A stretch of DNA of 64,000 nt, taken from Roseburia sp. Its GTDB lineage: Bacteria; Bacillota; Clostridia; Lachnospirales; Lachnospiraceae. Within the stretch, counting starts at the first letter, position 1, and each line of letters starts with the position of its first letter. The position numbers and the translations under genes were made by a program. Below the pieces are notes generated by a model that saw only the letters and a program-made list of their open reading frames with translations, was not told where the DNA came from and did not search any database. Of the stretch, positions 1 to 7,396 are shown piece after piece. The DNA is taken from the NCBI GenBank assembly GCA_017937095.1, contig JAGBEG010000004.1, forward strand, positions 62,001 through 126,000, given 5' to 3'.

Positions 1-319
1 TGCCCAGACGATGCGTCGGCGTCTCCTCCGGCGTGCTTAAGATCATCGGCGTGCAGTGCACGTCATTGCTCCTTAACATACGGACAGCGCTTTTCCCAAG
101 GCTGTTGTTCGGGACAACGCTGAAAAATGTACTGTCAACACCGAGGTTAGCAAGTGCAAGCGCAATATTTGCCTCGCTTCCTCCGTAGCTTGCCTCAAAA
201 TTCGTCGCCATACGAATCTTCTCGTAGCTGGGCGGCGTTAAACGCAGCATGATTTCGCCAATCGTGATAAATTTGTGTGAACTGCTCGGCTCTTTCAGCA
301 GCGGGTTAAAATGTTCCAT
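1..319 (-). CDS. PfkB-family sugar kinase, KdgK-like (N-terminal part)
   Basis: About 106 N-terminal residues of a ribokinase/PfkB carbohydrate kinase; the rest lies beyond the window edge. The protein opens MEHFNPLLKEP and then shows the family N-terminal substrate-binding pattern: GEIMLRLTPP, YGGSEANIALALANLG and VPNNSLGKSA. The GEIMLRL...YGGSEANIA arrangement is most like 2-keto-3-deoxygluconate kinases, which phosphorylate KDG, but substrate cannot be settled without the C-terminal half. The start is an ATG at 319 behind a strong GAAGGAGG ribosome binding site. A promoter is visible at 364-391. Family call is strong, substrate call is inference. Confidence 0.85.
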   Translation of the reverse strand, partial: MEHFNPLLKEPSSSHKFITIGEIMLRLTPPSYEKIRMATNFEASYGGSEANIALALANLGVDSTFFSVVPNNSLGKSAVRMLRSNDVHCTPMILSTPEETPTHRLG

Positions 320-363
320 AAAAAACCTCCTTCTTTCGGTTCCCTCTTAATGTGTATATGTTC

Positions 364-391
364 AGTATAACGGATTTCGGAGGAAAATCAA
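364..391 (-). promoter_or_regulatory. Sigma-70-type promoter for the sugar kinase
   Basis: On the minus strand TTGATT, a 16-base spacer and TATACT precede the kinase start by about 45 bases. Good match to the housekeeping consensus. Confidence 0.6.
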
Positions 392-430
392 GATGGGGTG
401 TTCAGACAGGAAGCAAATACTTCGCTATAG

Positions 431-515
431 CGTTTGCGGATGGATTCGAACCATCGGTGCCATAAGGCACACTTCCTTAGCAGGGAAGCACCATAAACCT
501 CTCGGACACGCAAAC
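431..515 (-). tRNA. tRNA-Ser(GCT)
   Basis: An 85-base tRNA with a long variable arm. The acceptor stem pairs GTTTGCG with CGCAAAC. The anticodon stem is CTTCC/GGAAG around CTGCTAA, giving anticodon GCT (reads AGC/AGU serine). The variable arm TGTGCCTTATGGCACC folds on itself, as expected for class II tRNA-Ser, and the T arm has TTCGAATC. The CCA end is not encoded. It lies 12 bases downstream of the tRNA-Tyr gene in the same direction, so the two are probably co-transcribed. Confidence 0.95.
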
Positions 516-527
516 AAAATATCTCAA

Positions 528-609
528 TGGGCAGGGGAGGACTCGAACCTCCGGTGTTTCTGTGTCGCTGATTTACAGTCAGCTGCCTTCGCCGCTAGGC
601 TACCTGCCC
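528..609 (-). tRNA. tRNA-Tyr(GTA)
   Basis: An 82-base class II tRNA. Acceptor stem GGGCAGG pairs with CCTGCCC; the anticodon stem GCTGA/TCAGC encloses CTGTAAA, giving GTA (tyrosine). The T loop reads TTCGAGTC. First gene of a two-tRNA cluster. Confidence 0.95.
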
Positions 610-658
610 GTGGATGGCTGACGGGATTCAAAACCCACATCAGCCTGCTATTACATTT

Positions 659-910
659 TCATGCGCTGACTCTCATCTGAGTGTCAGTCACAACAAGAAT
701 ATCATCAATCTTCACGCCAAACACCGCTGCCAATACCACCATATTATCCATAGTCGGCAAGGCTGTTCCGTGCTGCCACTTGTACAACGCCTGCGGCGTG
801 GAAAATCCAAAAATCTCCTGCAGATCCTTTACAGATAATCCTGCCTGTATTCTCAGATTCATGATATTCTGTCCCGTCTTCGCCATATCAATGGCTGGGA
901 TTGTAAACAT
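659..910 (-). CDS. Small XRE-family HTH regulator
   Basis: An 83-residue protein that is almost entirely one Cro/C1-type helix-turn-helix domain: GQNIMNLRIQAGLSVKDLQ, then FSTPQALYKWQHGTALPTMDN (two helices with the recognition turn) and VVLAAVFGVKIDDIL. No effector domain is present. The start MFTIPAID at 910 is preferred because GGAGG sits nine bases upstream; an in-frame ATG at 934 lacks this. It follows rtcB by 43 bases on the same strand, with an 11-bp hairpin in between, so the two may share a transcript. Target unknown; rtcB itself is a reasonable guess. Confidence 0.75.
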   Translation of the reverse strand: MFTIPAIDMAKTGQNIMNLRIQAGLSVKDLQEIFGFSTPQALYKWQHGTALPTMDNMVVLAAVFGVKIDDILVVTDTQMRVSA

Positions 911-921
911 TTCATTTTCCT

Positions 922-947
922 CCTGTTCCGGCATCCGCCGGAACAGG
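922..947 (-). promoter_or_regulatory. Perfect 11-bp stem-loop between rtcB and the XRE gene
   Basis: CCTGTTCCGGC and GCCGGAACAGG pair perfectly around a 4-base loop. There is no U-tract, so it is not an ordinary terminator. One arm touches the XRE gene's Shine-Dalgarno sequence, so it could be an mRNA processing or stability element, or a palindromic operator. Confidence 0.5.
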
Positions 948-953
948 ATCGTT

Positions 954-2156
954 CTAGTCGGATGCCTTAAAATTGTATATTGGTTTCATTACATCAATGA
1001 CATCTACGGATTCCTTAATGACATCTATGATGTCCTCCAATGACTTATATGCCATTGGCGCTTCATCAAGGGTAGCCTCATTGACGGAAGTGGTATATAC
1101 CCCCTCCATCATTTTCCTGTATTCATCCATAGACAAACTTTCTTTCGCTTTTCTCCGCGACATCAGGCGTCCCGCTCCGTGCGGCGCAGAATAGTTCCAT
1201 TCCGGATTGCCCTTGCCGACCGCTAACACGCTTCCATCCCTCATATTAATTGGAATCAGCACTTTCTCATCCTTATGGGCTGCGATTGCGCCCTTTCTCA
1301 AAATCATTTCATCTGTATCAATATAATTATGAATGGTATGGAATGCGTCGGAACCTGTCATCCCTGTTCTATCCAGAATCACTTCCGCCATTTTTTCACG
1401 GTTCCGCCTTGCAAACTGCTGACAGATTTCCACGTCATGCAGATAATCCTCGAAATAGGTTCCATACAGATAGCATAAATCCTCCGGTATCGTTGTCTCT
1501 CTTTTGTTCCATGATATTTTCTCCAATGCCGCCTGTATTTCCTTCCGTCTGCCTGCCGCTTTGTAGGTTCTGATAATCTCATCTCTCTGCTGAAAGTAGG
1601 TCTCCTTGCCTTTGTTCAGGTCAATGGCGAGCTGCTGATAGATTTCTGCTACCTGCTTTCCCAGATTTCTGCTGCCGGAGTGAATCACAAGATAATTTGT
1701 TCCGTCCTGCGCCTGATCCACCTCAATAAAGTGGTTTCCACCGCCCAGTGTTCCAAGGCTTCGCTCCAGGCGCTTCGTATCCTTAAGGCTCCGATAGCAC
1801 CGCAGCCCTGTCAGATTGAACCGCTCCTGCCTTCCCTCCCACACATTCATTCCCGACGGGATAAAGTGTGCAGCCTCATCCAGTTTTTCAAAATCAATAT
1901 CCGCTCTGCCAAGATTTACGGTGTACATTCCGCAGCCGATATCCACCCCGACAATATTCGGCACTGCCTTATCCACGACTGTCATGGTCGTTCCGATCGT
2001 ACAGCCCTTTCCTGCATGAACATCCGGCATAATGCGAATCCGGCTTCCCTCCGTAAATTCGTAATCGCACATTCTGCGAATTTGCTCTATCGCCTCATCC
2101 TCCACTATTTTCGCATAGCAGAGCGCTGTGTTTACTTTTCCTTTTATCTCTAACAT
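954..2156 (-). CDS. rtcB: RNA-splicing ligase RtcB
   Basis: A 400-residue RtcB, the GTP- and Mn-dependent ligase that joins 2',3'-cyclic-phosphate RNA ends to 5'-OH ends and repairs cleaved tRNA and other RNAs. Visible hallmarks: PDVHAGKGCTIGTT (about 44-57), GVDIGCGM (70-77, metal-binding Asp and Cys), LGGGNHFIEV, VIHSGSRNLG, and PHGAGR with the histidine (about 326) that is guanylylated in this family. The ATG at 2156 is chosen because AAAGGAGAAG precedes it; a longer reading from 2186 would begin inside the upstream hairpin's U-tract. No rtcA, archease or sigma-54 RtcR gene is adjacent. Instead there are a long leader upstream, an XRE gene downstream and two tRNA genes nearby. Confidence 0.95.
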   Translation of the reverse strand: MLEIKGKVNTALCYAKIVEDEAIEQIRRMCDYEFTEGSRIRIMPDVHAGKGCTIGTTMTVVDKAVPNIVGVDIGCGMYTVNLGRADIDFEKLDEAAHFIPSGMNVWEGRQERFNLTGLRCYRSLKDTKRLERSLGTLGGGNHFIEVDQAQDGTNYLVIHSGSRNLGKQVAEIYQQLAIDLNKGKETYFQQRDEIIRTYKAAGRRKEIQAALEKISWNKRETTIPEDLCYLYGTYFEDYLHDVEICQQFARRNREKMAEVILDRTGMTGSDAFHTIHNYIDTDEMILRKGAIAAHKDEKVLIPINMRDGSVLAVGKGNPEWNYSAPHGAGRLMSRRKAKESLSMDEYRKMMEGVYTTSVNEATLDEAPMAYKSLEDIIDVIKESVDVIDVMKPIYNFKASD

Positions 2157-2174
2157 CTGTTTCTTCTCCTTTGA

Positions 2175-2222
2175 AATAAAAAACACCGCCTATCCTGTAC
2201 TATTTCCATACAAGACAAGCGG
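2175..2222 (-). terminator. Terminator-like hairpin in the rtcB leader (attenuator candidate)
   Basis: On the minus strand a 14-bp stem (arms 2222-2209 and 2199-2186, a few G-U pairs) with a 9-base loop is followed by TGTTTTTTATTT. It ends right before the rtcB Shine-Dalgarno sequence. It has the form of an intrinsic terminator placed between the rtcB promoter and rtcB, so transcription into rtcB should depend on read-through. Confidence 0.7.
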
Positions 2223-2245
2223 CACTAACCAAACGTCAATGTTCT

Positions 2246-2279
2246 ATTGGGACTATATACTCCTCGCATATAAACCAAT
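2246..2279 (-). ncRNA. Hairpin in the rtcB leader RNA
   Basis: ATTGG pairs with CCAAT and TATATGC with GTATATA around a GAGGA loop, overlapping the end of the small leader ORF. It could be a partner of the terminator hairpin or a mimic of a Shine-Dalgarno loop. Structure is read directly; function is unknown. Confidence 0.35.
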
Positions 2280-2408
2280 CGCGGCACATTGCAATCGACT
2301 TTTACTTATCTTATATGGGCGCATCAAACTAAGACTCTGCTCTTTATACAGTGTCTGATCATATCGTTCACTATTAAGATCATATCCAAAGTTGATTGCT
2401 ATGTTCAT
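2253..2408 (-). CDS. 51-residue leader ORF upstream of rtcB
   Basis: The sequence MNIAINFGYDLNSERYDQ... ends ...RLQCAAIGLYARSI. It starts at an ATG at 2408 behind AAAGGAAACG, about 57 bases after the predicted transcription start. It ends 97 bases before the rtcB start, upstream of the terminator-like hairpin. I do not recognise a family. It could be a true small protein, or a leader peptide whose translation influences the following hairpin. The end segment QCAAIGLYA resembles QCVAIALYA in the decayed reading frame at 2543-2735, so both may come from one unknown small-protein family. Confidence 0.45.
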   Translation of the reverse strand: MNIAINFGYDLNSERYDQTLYKEQSLSLMRPYKISKSRLQCAAIGLYARSI

Positions 2409-2471
2409 CGTCGTTTCCTTTCTGGACGGTTTGTCCGGTTTTGTCTTCTTTTCTTTCTGTTTCTATAGGGT

Positions 2472-2500
2472 AGTATAGCATGGATTGGGGATGGTGTCAT
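2472..2500 (-). promoter_or_regulatory. Promoter of the rtcB leader
   Basis: ATGACA, a 17-base spacer and TATACT on the minus strand. Predicted start near 2465, giving a leader of about 300 bases before rtcB. Confidence 0.65.
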
Positions 2501-2542
2501 TATACTTGTGGTATAAAATCTATTGATTTCGTATCCTCCTCA

Positions 2543-2735
2543 TTATTTCAAACATTCCTCTAAACTCCATAAATCATCCTTTTGAAACTTGTTTGTAAAG
2601 TATTTTGCTTTTAAGTTTTCTGTTTTATTGATGGCATATAAAGCTATCGCAACACATTGTTGTTTCCTTTCAAGATAGTTGGTATATTTTTGTCTTTATT
2701 GAAGAGACTGTAGTATTGCGATAAAATTTTACCAA
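2543..2735 (-). pseudogene. Decayed reading frame downstream of the defence cassette
   Basis: Two overlapping frames join into one protein-like stretch: KILSQYYSLFNKDKN in one frame, then NYLERKQQCVAIALYAINK and QKDDLWSLEECLK to a stop in another. A single frameshift near 2690 would connect them. There is no intact start. It lies 63 bases after the ATPase gene on the same strand with the same AT-rich composition, so it may be the remains of a third gene of that cassette or of an unrelated insertion. I see no other gene between 2409 and 2797. Confidence 0.35.
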
Positions 2736-2797
2736 GCTATTCCTAATAATTATGTCAATTTTACCCTTTTATAAAAACATAGCAACTACCTAAAATA

Positions 2798-4474
2798 TTA
2801 AAAACTAGTAACAATAGTATCAATTTCTTTCTCTAACTTATTGTATTCTTCCTTCGACATTATATGATTTACTTCATTATCTAATTTAATAACCTTTACA
2901 TTAGGAAGTTGCTCCGCAATATCCTTTCCCTCGATGGAGGCTACAATAATTTGATTATCGGTTTTATCCCATGTGAGCAATGTTTTTAGAACACTTCCTA
3001 AATGTTCCTTGTCTTGTTCCAACACATTAGGCGAATCAATCACCACAGGAAAAGTGATTATTGTATCAGAAAGACTCTTTTGAGTTTCCAAAAACGATAA
3101 AACTTGCGCAACCTTACATCTTGGTCCATATGCACCACTTGCTTCTATCGATGAACCTGGTTCGCTTTCTGTGGGTACCTGTTCACTTGGAATGTCTAGC
3201 AACCCAAACTTATTATTTAGATTTGACAAGTAAATACCATTAGCACTTGTTCTGCTTTGGTGATATTCTCTTAACAGTTCTCTGATATTTTTGTTGTTTT
3301 CATTCAACACTTTAATAGTTTCCTCATTTTCCTGTATCTTTTTACAGTAATCATCTAATAGCTTTCTGGTAGTTTTTGCTTTTAAATATGTATCATACAA
3401 ATCTTGTTCGCTACTTAATGAACTTTCATACTCTTTCAATTTTCTCTGATGTTGTTCGTATTTCTCTTTAAGCTTTTTGATTTTCTTCTCAAGCTTATCT
3501 ATTTCAGCTATTATTCTTGTATAATCATCATTTAGCGATTCCAGCAAGTATGTTCTCTCCATTTTCTCCGCTAATGATTGTTCAAAAAACAGGCCACATC
3601 TAGGGCATTCAACAACTTCAGTCGTTGTCGTGGGTGTAACATCCTTTCGCTTGATATATCTAGCTAAAACTTCTTTTTCATTTATTAATCGCTGATACGA
3701 ATCTTCTGCTTCAACTAATTCTTTTCGATATTTCGCAATTTCCTTTAAAATAGTATTTATTTCTGCTTTTCTACTTGTAATAGCTATTTCCAAATCCGTT
3801 GAATCAAAAGCCATCTGTGTATCATCTAAGCCCATCTTAAGTGTTTCTATTACTGTTTTGTATTTTTCATTTTCTTTTGATAATTTCGCTATTTTCTTGC
3901 TATTTGCCTTTTGATTCTTGTTCTGTTCCACATAATCACTATCCAACACTCCAAGGTGGAAGAAATAACTGTCTTTTCGTTGAGGCAAATCGAACTGTGT
4001 CATTCTATCAAACGAATATGAGTTTATACTCCAGCCATTCTCTTGGTCAATATAATATGGTAAATAGAAAAATGCTGGCGGACACTTTACGATAGTTCCA
4101 TCTTCATCCTTACCTACTAATTCTATATCAAAGTCAAATATCTCACTTAATAAATCACCAAATTCTGACACGCTATTATATTTCTTTATGAATTTACCAT
4201 TTTCAAATAGAACAAAGGAATTGTTTAATCGTCCCGCAACATATTTTTTTCCATCAAGAGTAAAACTCAAAATAGTCATATAGTTTAATGACTTTATTGG
4301 CTGCGGGAAGTAAACTTCAGCCCCTAACGTATAATATAATGATTTCATTATTACCGATTTACCGTAATGATTTCCACCACTTGTTAACATATTTTTTCCA
4401 GAAGAAAACTCTATTTTTTTAGCTTCTTTATTAGTTAAGTCTACTAATATGATTGAATCAAAAATTAAATTCAA
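2798..4474 (-). CDS. ABC/SMC-like ATPase with coiled coil and zinc-hook motif
   Basis: A 558-residue Rad50/SMC-type ATPase. The N-terminal lobe has Walker A GGNHYGKS (33-40). Residues about 185-420 are charged, heptad-like coiled coil interrupted by VVECPRCG, a zinc-hook-like CxxC at about 290. The C-terminal lobe has FPVVIDSPN, a Walker B ending in Asp-Ser-Pro-Asn, and EQDKEHL, a combination known from ATPases of ABC-three-component and related conflict systems. The start ATG overlaps the stop of the upstream nuclease gene by four bases, so the two are translationally coupled. Strongly AT-rich compared with lysS or rtcB, consistent with transfer. Probably the sensor/switch partner of the nuclease. 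Confidence 0.75.
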   Translation of the reverse strand: MNLIFDSIILVDLTNKEAKKIEFSSGKNMLTSGGNHYGKSVIMKSLYYTLGAEVYFPQPIKSLNYMTILSFTLDGKKYVAGRLNNSFVLFENGKFIKKYNSVSEFGDLLSEIFDFDIELVGKDEDGTIVKCPPAFFYLPYYIDQENGWSINSYSFDRMTQFDLPQRKDSYFFHLGVLDSDYVEQNKNQKANSKKIAKLSKENEKYKTVIETLKMGLDDTQMAFDSTDLEIAITSRKAEINTILKEIAKYRKELVEAEDSYQRLINEKEVLARYIKRKDVTPTTTTEVVECPRCGLFFEQSLAEKMERTYLLESLNDDYTRIIAEIDKLEKKIKKLKEKYEQHQRKLKEYESSLSSEQDLYDTYLKAKTTRKLLDDYCKKIQENEETIKVLNENNKNIRELLREYHQSRTSANGIYLSNLNNKFGLLDIPSEQVPTESEPGSSIEASGAYGPRCKVAQVLSFLETQKSLSDTIITFPVVIDSPNVLEQDKEHLGSVLKTLLTWDKTDNQIIVASIEGKDIAEQLPNVKVIKLDNEVNHIMSKEEYNKLEKEIDTIVTSF

Positions 4475-5538
4475 ATAGATTCACCTCCGTAACAATATTT
4501 ATATATTAACAGCATTATCAATAATTTTAGATAGTATTCTTCTGAATAAGCAACTGGAATACAATCTCTGTTTTCACATTTATCATATACATCTATTAAT
4601 ATATCAGGAAATTCTTCTATTCCACTATCAACAACTTCTTTAACTAATGAAATAATCTCTTTTCTAGTATTTATAAGAACTTCCTTCTTAGAAAACATAT
4701 CCATCTTTATCATCGAATATCTCTGAGTATATTCTCTGATTTCTTTAACAGAAGTAATACCAAAAGTATCAAATAGCTTGTTAGCATCAGGCAACTGAAT
4801 TGCTAAGCCTGTACAGATTGCATTATTAATATCAGTACTAATAACGCCTTTCATTTTGAATATTTCTCCAATATCCGAACAATTCTCATCTAATTCCCAA
4901 TTGAATTTAGCATCCAATTCATCATAAATTGTTCTAAATATTGCTCTTGCTGTTGCTACCTGAAGATTAGAATCTTCTTTCAATAAGAAATTTTCAAATT
5001 GATGCTCCACTTCATCTTTATGCCCTTTTATAGAGAGATTTGACTTTACAAAGTAAAATTGTGACAAATCCACTTCCTGTTCAGAAATATTCAAATCCCC
5101 CGCAATAGCTTTAACTATCTTTTTAACATTTGAATCTTCTTTCATGTCTGCAAGGTTGCTTTTTGTATTCGCAAAAACATTTTCTTGCTTTACAACAATA
5201 TCCGTATTACAAACTAAACTCGCTTCCTTGACATTACCTTCATATTTTTGTGCATTTTTATATAGTTTTTGAAACCATTCATCTTTTATTACAGTACTTA
5301 ACGTATATTGCTTATCAGAACTTTTAGTTTTTATCTGATATAAATGTATTCCTGTAGGTTCATCAGGATTTTCAATAATAACTACATCTTCTATGTAATC
5401 CATAAGGATAACGTAATCCATTGAATAGTATTCCATGATTAGTTGCATCGCATAACTAACCTGAACAGTCAATCTATTTTTTGTTCTAGAGCCTGCAATA
5501 TCATTTTTATTCAATTCAATCTGTTCTCTTAATGACAT
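4471..5538 (-). CDS. Cap4/DUF4297-type dsDNA nuclease effector
   Basis: A 355-residue protein. Residues 1-110 carry the pattern of the DUF4297/Cap4 endonuclease (PD-(D/E)xK fold): NDIAGSRTKNRLTVQVSYA, then DYIEDVVIIE and HLYQIKTK, where D51 and Q68/K70 fit the D...QxK catalytic set, followed by KLYKNAQKYEG. The remaining two thirds show no motif I recognise and probably contact the ATPase. Start at 5538 is chosen because GAGGAGGG lies six bases upstream; a longer version from 5589 would start inside a hairpin. Known two- and three-gene systems of this kind (ABC-3C, Lamassu-Cap4) kill or arrest phage-infected cells. No middle component or LmuC gene sits between the pair, so this looks like a minimal or eroded version. 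Confidence 0.7.
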   Translation of the reverse strand: MSLREQIELNKNDIAGSRTKNRLTVQVSYAMQLIMEYYSMDYVILMDYIEDVVIIENPDEPTGIHLYQIKTKSSDKQYTLSTVIKDEWFQKLYKNAQKYEGNVKEASLVCNTDIVVKQENVFANTKSNLADMKEDSNVKKIVKAIAGDLNISEQEVDLSQFYFVKSNLSIKGHKDEVEHQFENFLLKEDSNLQVATARAIFRTIYDELDAKFNWELDENCSDIGEIFKMKGVISTDINNAICTGLAIQLPDANKLFDTFGITSVKEIREYTQRYSMIKMDMFSKKEVLINTRKEIISLVKEVVDSGIEEFPDILIDVYDKCENRDCIPVAYSEEYYLKLLIMLLIYKYCYGGESI

Positions 5539-5560
5539 GTGGCCCTCCTCTCTTGTATCT

Positions 5561-5611
5561 GCAAAAAAACACCTCATAATAACCCTCACAATTAAGAAGG
5601 TTACTATGAGG
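5561..5611 (-). terminator. Intrinsic terminator between lysS remnant and the nuclease gene
   Basis: A 13-bp stem (5611-5599 with 5584-5572, one G-U) followed on the minus strand by TGTTTTTTTGC. It may be the original terminator of lysS, since the native lysS 3' end lies about 100 bases upstream (attL). It also falls between the candidate nuclease promoter and its start codon, so it may limit nuclease expression. Confidence 0.7.
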
Positions 5612-5613
5612 TT

Positions 5614-5642
5614 ATTATATCATATTACTACTTCCATAAGCA
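5614..5642 (-). promoter_or_regulatory. Candidate promoter of the nuclease-ATPase pair
   Basis: TATAAT at 5614-5619 with a weak TGCTTA 17 bases upstream. Transcripts would start inside the first arm of the following hairpin. Confidence 0.4.
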
Positions 5643-5719
5643 TCATTTTTGCTCATTTTTTAGCGTAAGTACTAATGTCCTGCAATCATAGTAAAATCAA
5701 GGTTTTATTTATCCAACGA

Positions 5720-5733
5720 CTTCATCGTCGGGA
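5720..5733. other. attL core
   Basis: CTTCATCGTCGGGA, identical to 11384-11397. On the minus strand, reading outward, it continues into TCGTTGGATAAATAA, the native lysS end (SLDK and stop). The rest of 5734-5883 holds no gene, only integrase arm repeats at 5851-5880. Confidence 0.85.
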
Positions 5734-5850
5734 GCCTTGCAATCTACAATTTACATCTCCACATATCCCCACGCCCCTCTATTTCCCTGATGTTTTCCAA
5801 GCCGCTATTTTACAGATATCTCTATAAGTCTACGCAACTTTTCTACTTTT

Positions 5851-5880
5851 GGGCGTAAACCGGGCGTATAATGGGCGTAA
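5851..5880. repeat. Integrase arm-type repeats, left end
   Basis: Three direct copies of GGGCGTA start at 5851, 5862 and 5873, exactly 11 bp apart (one helical turn). Two more copies with the same spacing and orientation lie at the right end (11286, 11297). Such repeats next to att cores are typical arm sites bound by the N-terminal domain of Tn916-like integrases. Confidence 0.65.
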
Positions 5881-5883
5881 ACC

Positions 5884-7122
5884 TTAAATCGCTATTTCCT
5901 GCTTTTGCAGATACTCATTCAACGCCCCAAACTCCTTTTCTTTCAAGTCCTTTGTCACATCCGCATAGATATTCATGGTCGTGCTAATATCTGCATGACC
6001 TAACACGTCCTGAATCACTTTAATGTTGATGCCTGATTCACACAATCTTGTGGTAAATGTATGCCGGAGTGTGTGACAACTGAATCGCGGCAACAAGACA
6101 ACCTCTTTCTTACCGTCAGCCTTTTCCAGTATCTCCTGATTGCAGTCACGCATGACACGTCTAAGAGCCTTGTTCAGCGTACCCTGATGTTGCACATTCC
6201 CGAAGCGGTTCACAAACACAAAATTCGTATATCCATCTACCCGTACCTGACACGAAATGCCTTTCTCTTCCTGATATTTCTTCTCTTGCATAAAAGCTTC
6301 TCTTACATGATCAAGCATTGGCACTGTTCTTCTTCCTGCTTTTGTCTTTGGCGCGTTTACAGAGAAATAACAGCCATTCTTGCTATGATTGTAATACACC
6401 AGTGTATGGTTCACACTGATTGTGCCATTGTCAAAGTCCAAATCTTCCCACCGTAAGCCAGTGACCTCTCCGACACGCAAGCCAGTGCCGAGCATGACGG
6501 TAAATATCGGATTCCAGTGATTGTACTGCCTGCTATTTGCAAGAAACGCAGTAAATACATTCTGTTCCTGAACCGTCAACGCCCTTCTCTTTTCCACATC
6601 AAAATTGTGCGACTGTTTCAATTCTTTCAAGGCATTGTCCGAGGGATTACTTCTAAGATATTCGTCCTCAACCGCCAAATCAAGCACCTGATGAAGCACT
6701 GTATGAATATTGTCGATTGTGGCTATTTTCAATGACCGTTCATCTGCAAGCATATTATAAAATCTCCGCACGTCTGACCGCTTCATTTTTGTCACTTTTG
6801 CCCGTCCAAAATCAGGATATACAAATTGATTGTACATATATTGGTAATTCTGAAATGTGTTATCTTTCAGCCCCTTTTTCAGCCCTACCCACATATCATA
6901 AATATCATTCAGCGTCACATCCTTAGCGTCCGTCCTGATACCGTCGCTCTTATCTCTCTGTATCGCCCGCTCTTTCTCCCGCAGTTCTTCCAGTGTACTT
7001 GCATAAACGGAATGTCGCTTCCCGTCCGACGTTCTCCACCGAAAATCATAACTACCATCTTTGCGTTGGGATTCTCCCTCTTTTAACACTCTGCCTTTTC
7101 TGTCTTTTCGTCTTTCTGTCAT
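5884..7122 (-). CDS. Tyrosine recombinase (integrase)
   Basis: A 412-residue Tn916-like integrase that inserts and excises the element. N-terminal arm-binding region ([20 protein letters not shown]), SAM-like core-binding domain (about 70-170), and a catalytic domain with Arg in [18 protein letters not shown], Lys in APKTKAGRR, His-x-x-Arg in CHTLRHTF, His in VLGHADI and the nucleophile Tyr in MNIYADVT. It ends 151 bases from the attL core. ATG at 7122 is preferred since GGAAAGGAG precedes it; the in-frame TTG at 7128 is too close. Confidence 0.95.
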   Translation of the reverse strand: MTERRKDRKGRVLKEGESQRKDGSYDFRWRTSDGKRHSVYASTLEELREKERAIQRDKSDGIRTDAKDVTLNDIYDMWVGLKKGLKDNTFQNYQYMYNQFVYPDFGRAKVTKMKRSDVRRFYNMLADERSLKIATIDNIHTVLHQVLDLAVEDEYLRSNPSDNALKELKQSHNFDVEKRRALTVQEQNVFTAFLANSRQYNHWNPIFTVMLGTGLRVGEVTGLRWEDLDFDNGTISVNHTLVYYNHSKNGCYFSVNAPKTKAGRRTVPMLDHVREAFMQEKKYQEEKGISCQVRVDGYTNFVFVNRFGNVQHQGTLNKALRRVMRDCNQEILEKADGKKEVVLLPRFSCHTLRHTFTTRLCESGINIKVIQDVLGHADISTTMNIYADVTKDLKEKEFGALNEYLQKQEIAI

Positions 7123-7198
7123 AATCAAAATCTCCTTTCCTGACTATGACAAAAACCGATACCATATTTATAACACAGCACTATCCCCTTTTCAATCA

Positions 7199-7396
7199 TC
7201 AGATAGAATACATCTTATCCATATATTCATCTAATTTCCGGCGTTTAATCAGACGTTTCGTGCCATTCCACAGAACAAAAGAACATTGCTCCGATTCTGT
7301 TAGGCTCCGAAGCTTGTTGATGCCAATGCCCGAATACGCCGCCGCTTCTTCTAAAGTGAGATTACTTTTCTCCCAAATTGGAATTTCTCTCCTCAA
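7199..7396 (-). CDS. Excisionase-like DNA-binding protein
   Basis: A 65-residue protein with a winged-helix/MerR-like excisionase pattern: LTLEEAAAYSGIGINKLRSL (helix-turn-helix), SFVLWNGTKRLIKRRKLDEYM (wing and C-terminal helix), matching Tn916-type Xis. The start is a TTG at 7396 behind GAAAGGAGAG, and the gene overlaps the end of the relaxase gene by 35 bases in another frame. It lies directly upstream of the integrase gene, the usual xis-int order. Likely directs excision. Confidence 0.85.
   Translation of the reverse strand: MRREIPIWEKSNLTLEEAAAYSGIGINKLRSLTESEQCSFVLWNGTKRLIKRRKLDEYMDKMYSI

Noticed and set aside
1680-2153. Plus-strand ORF opposite rtcB
   Set aside because: Shadow of a conserved gene; no ribosome site.
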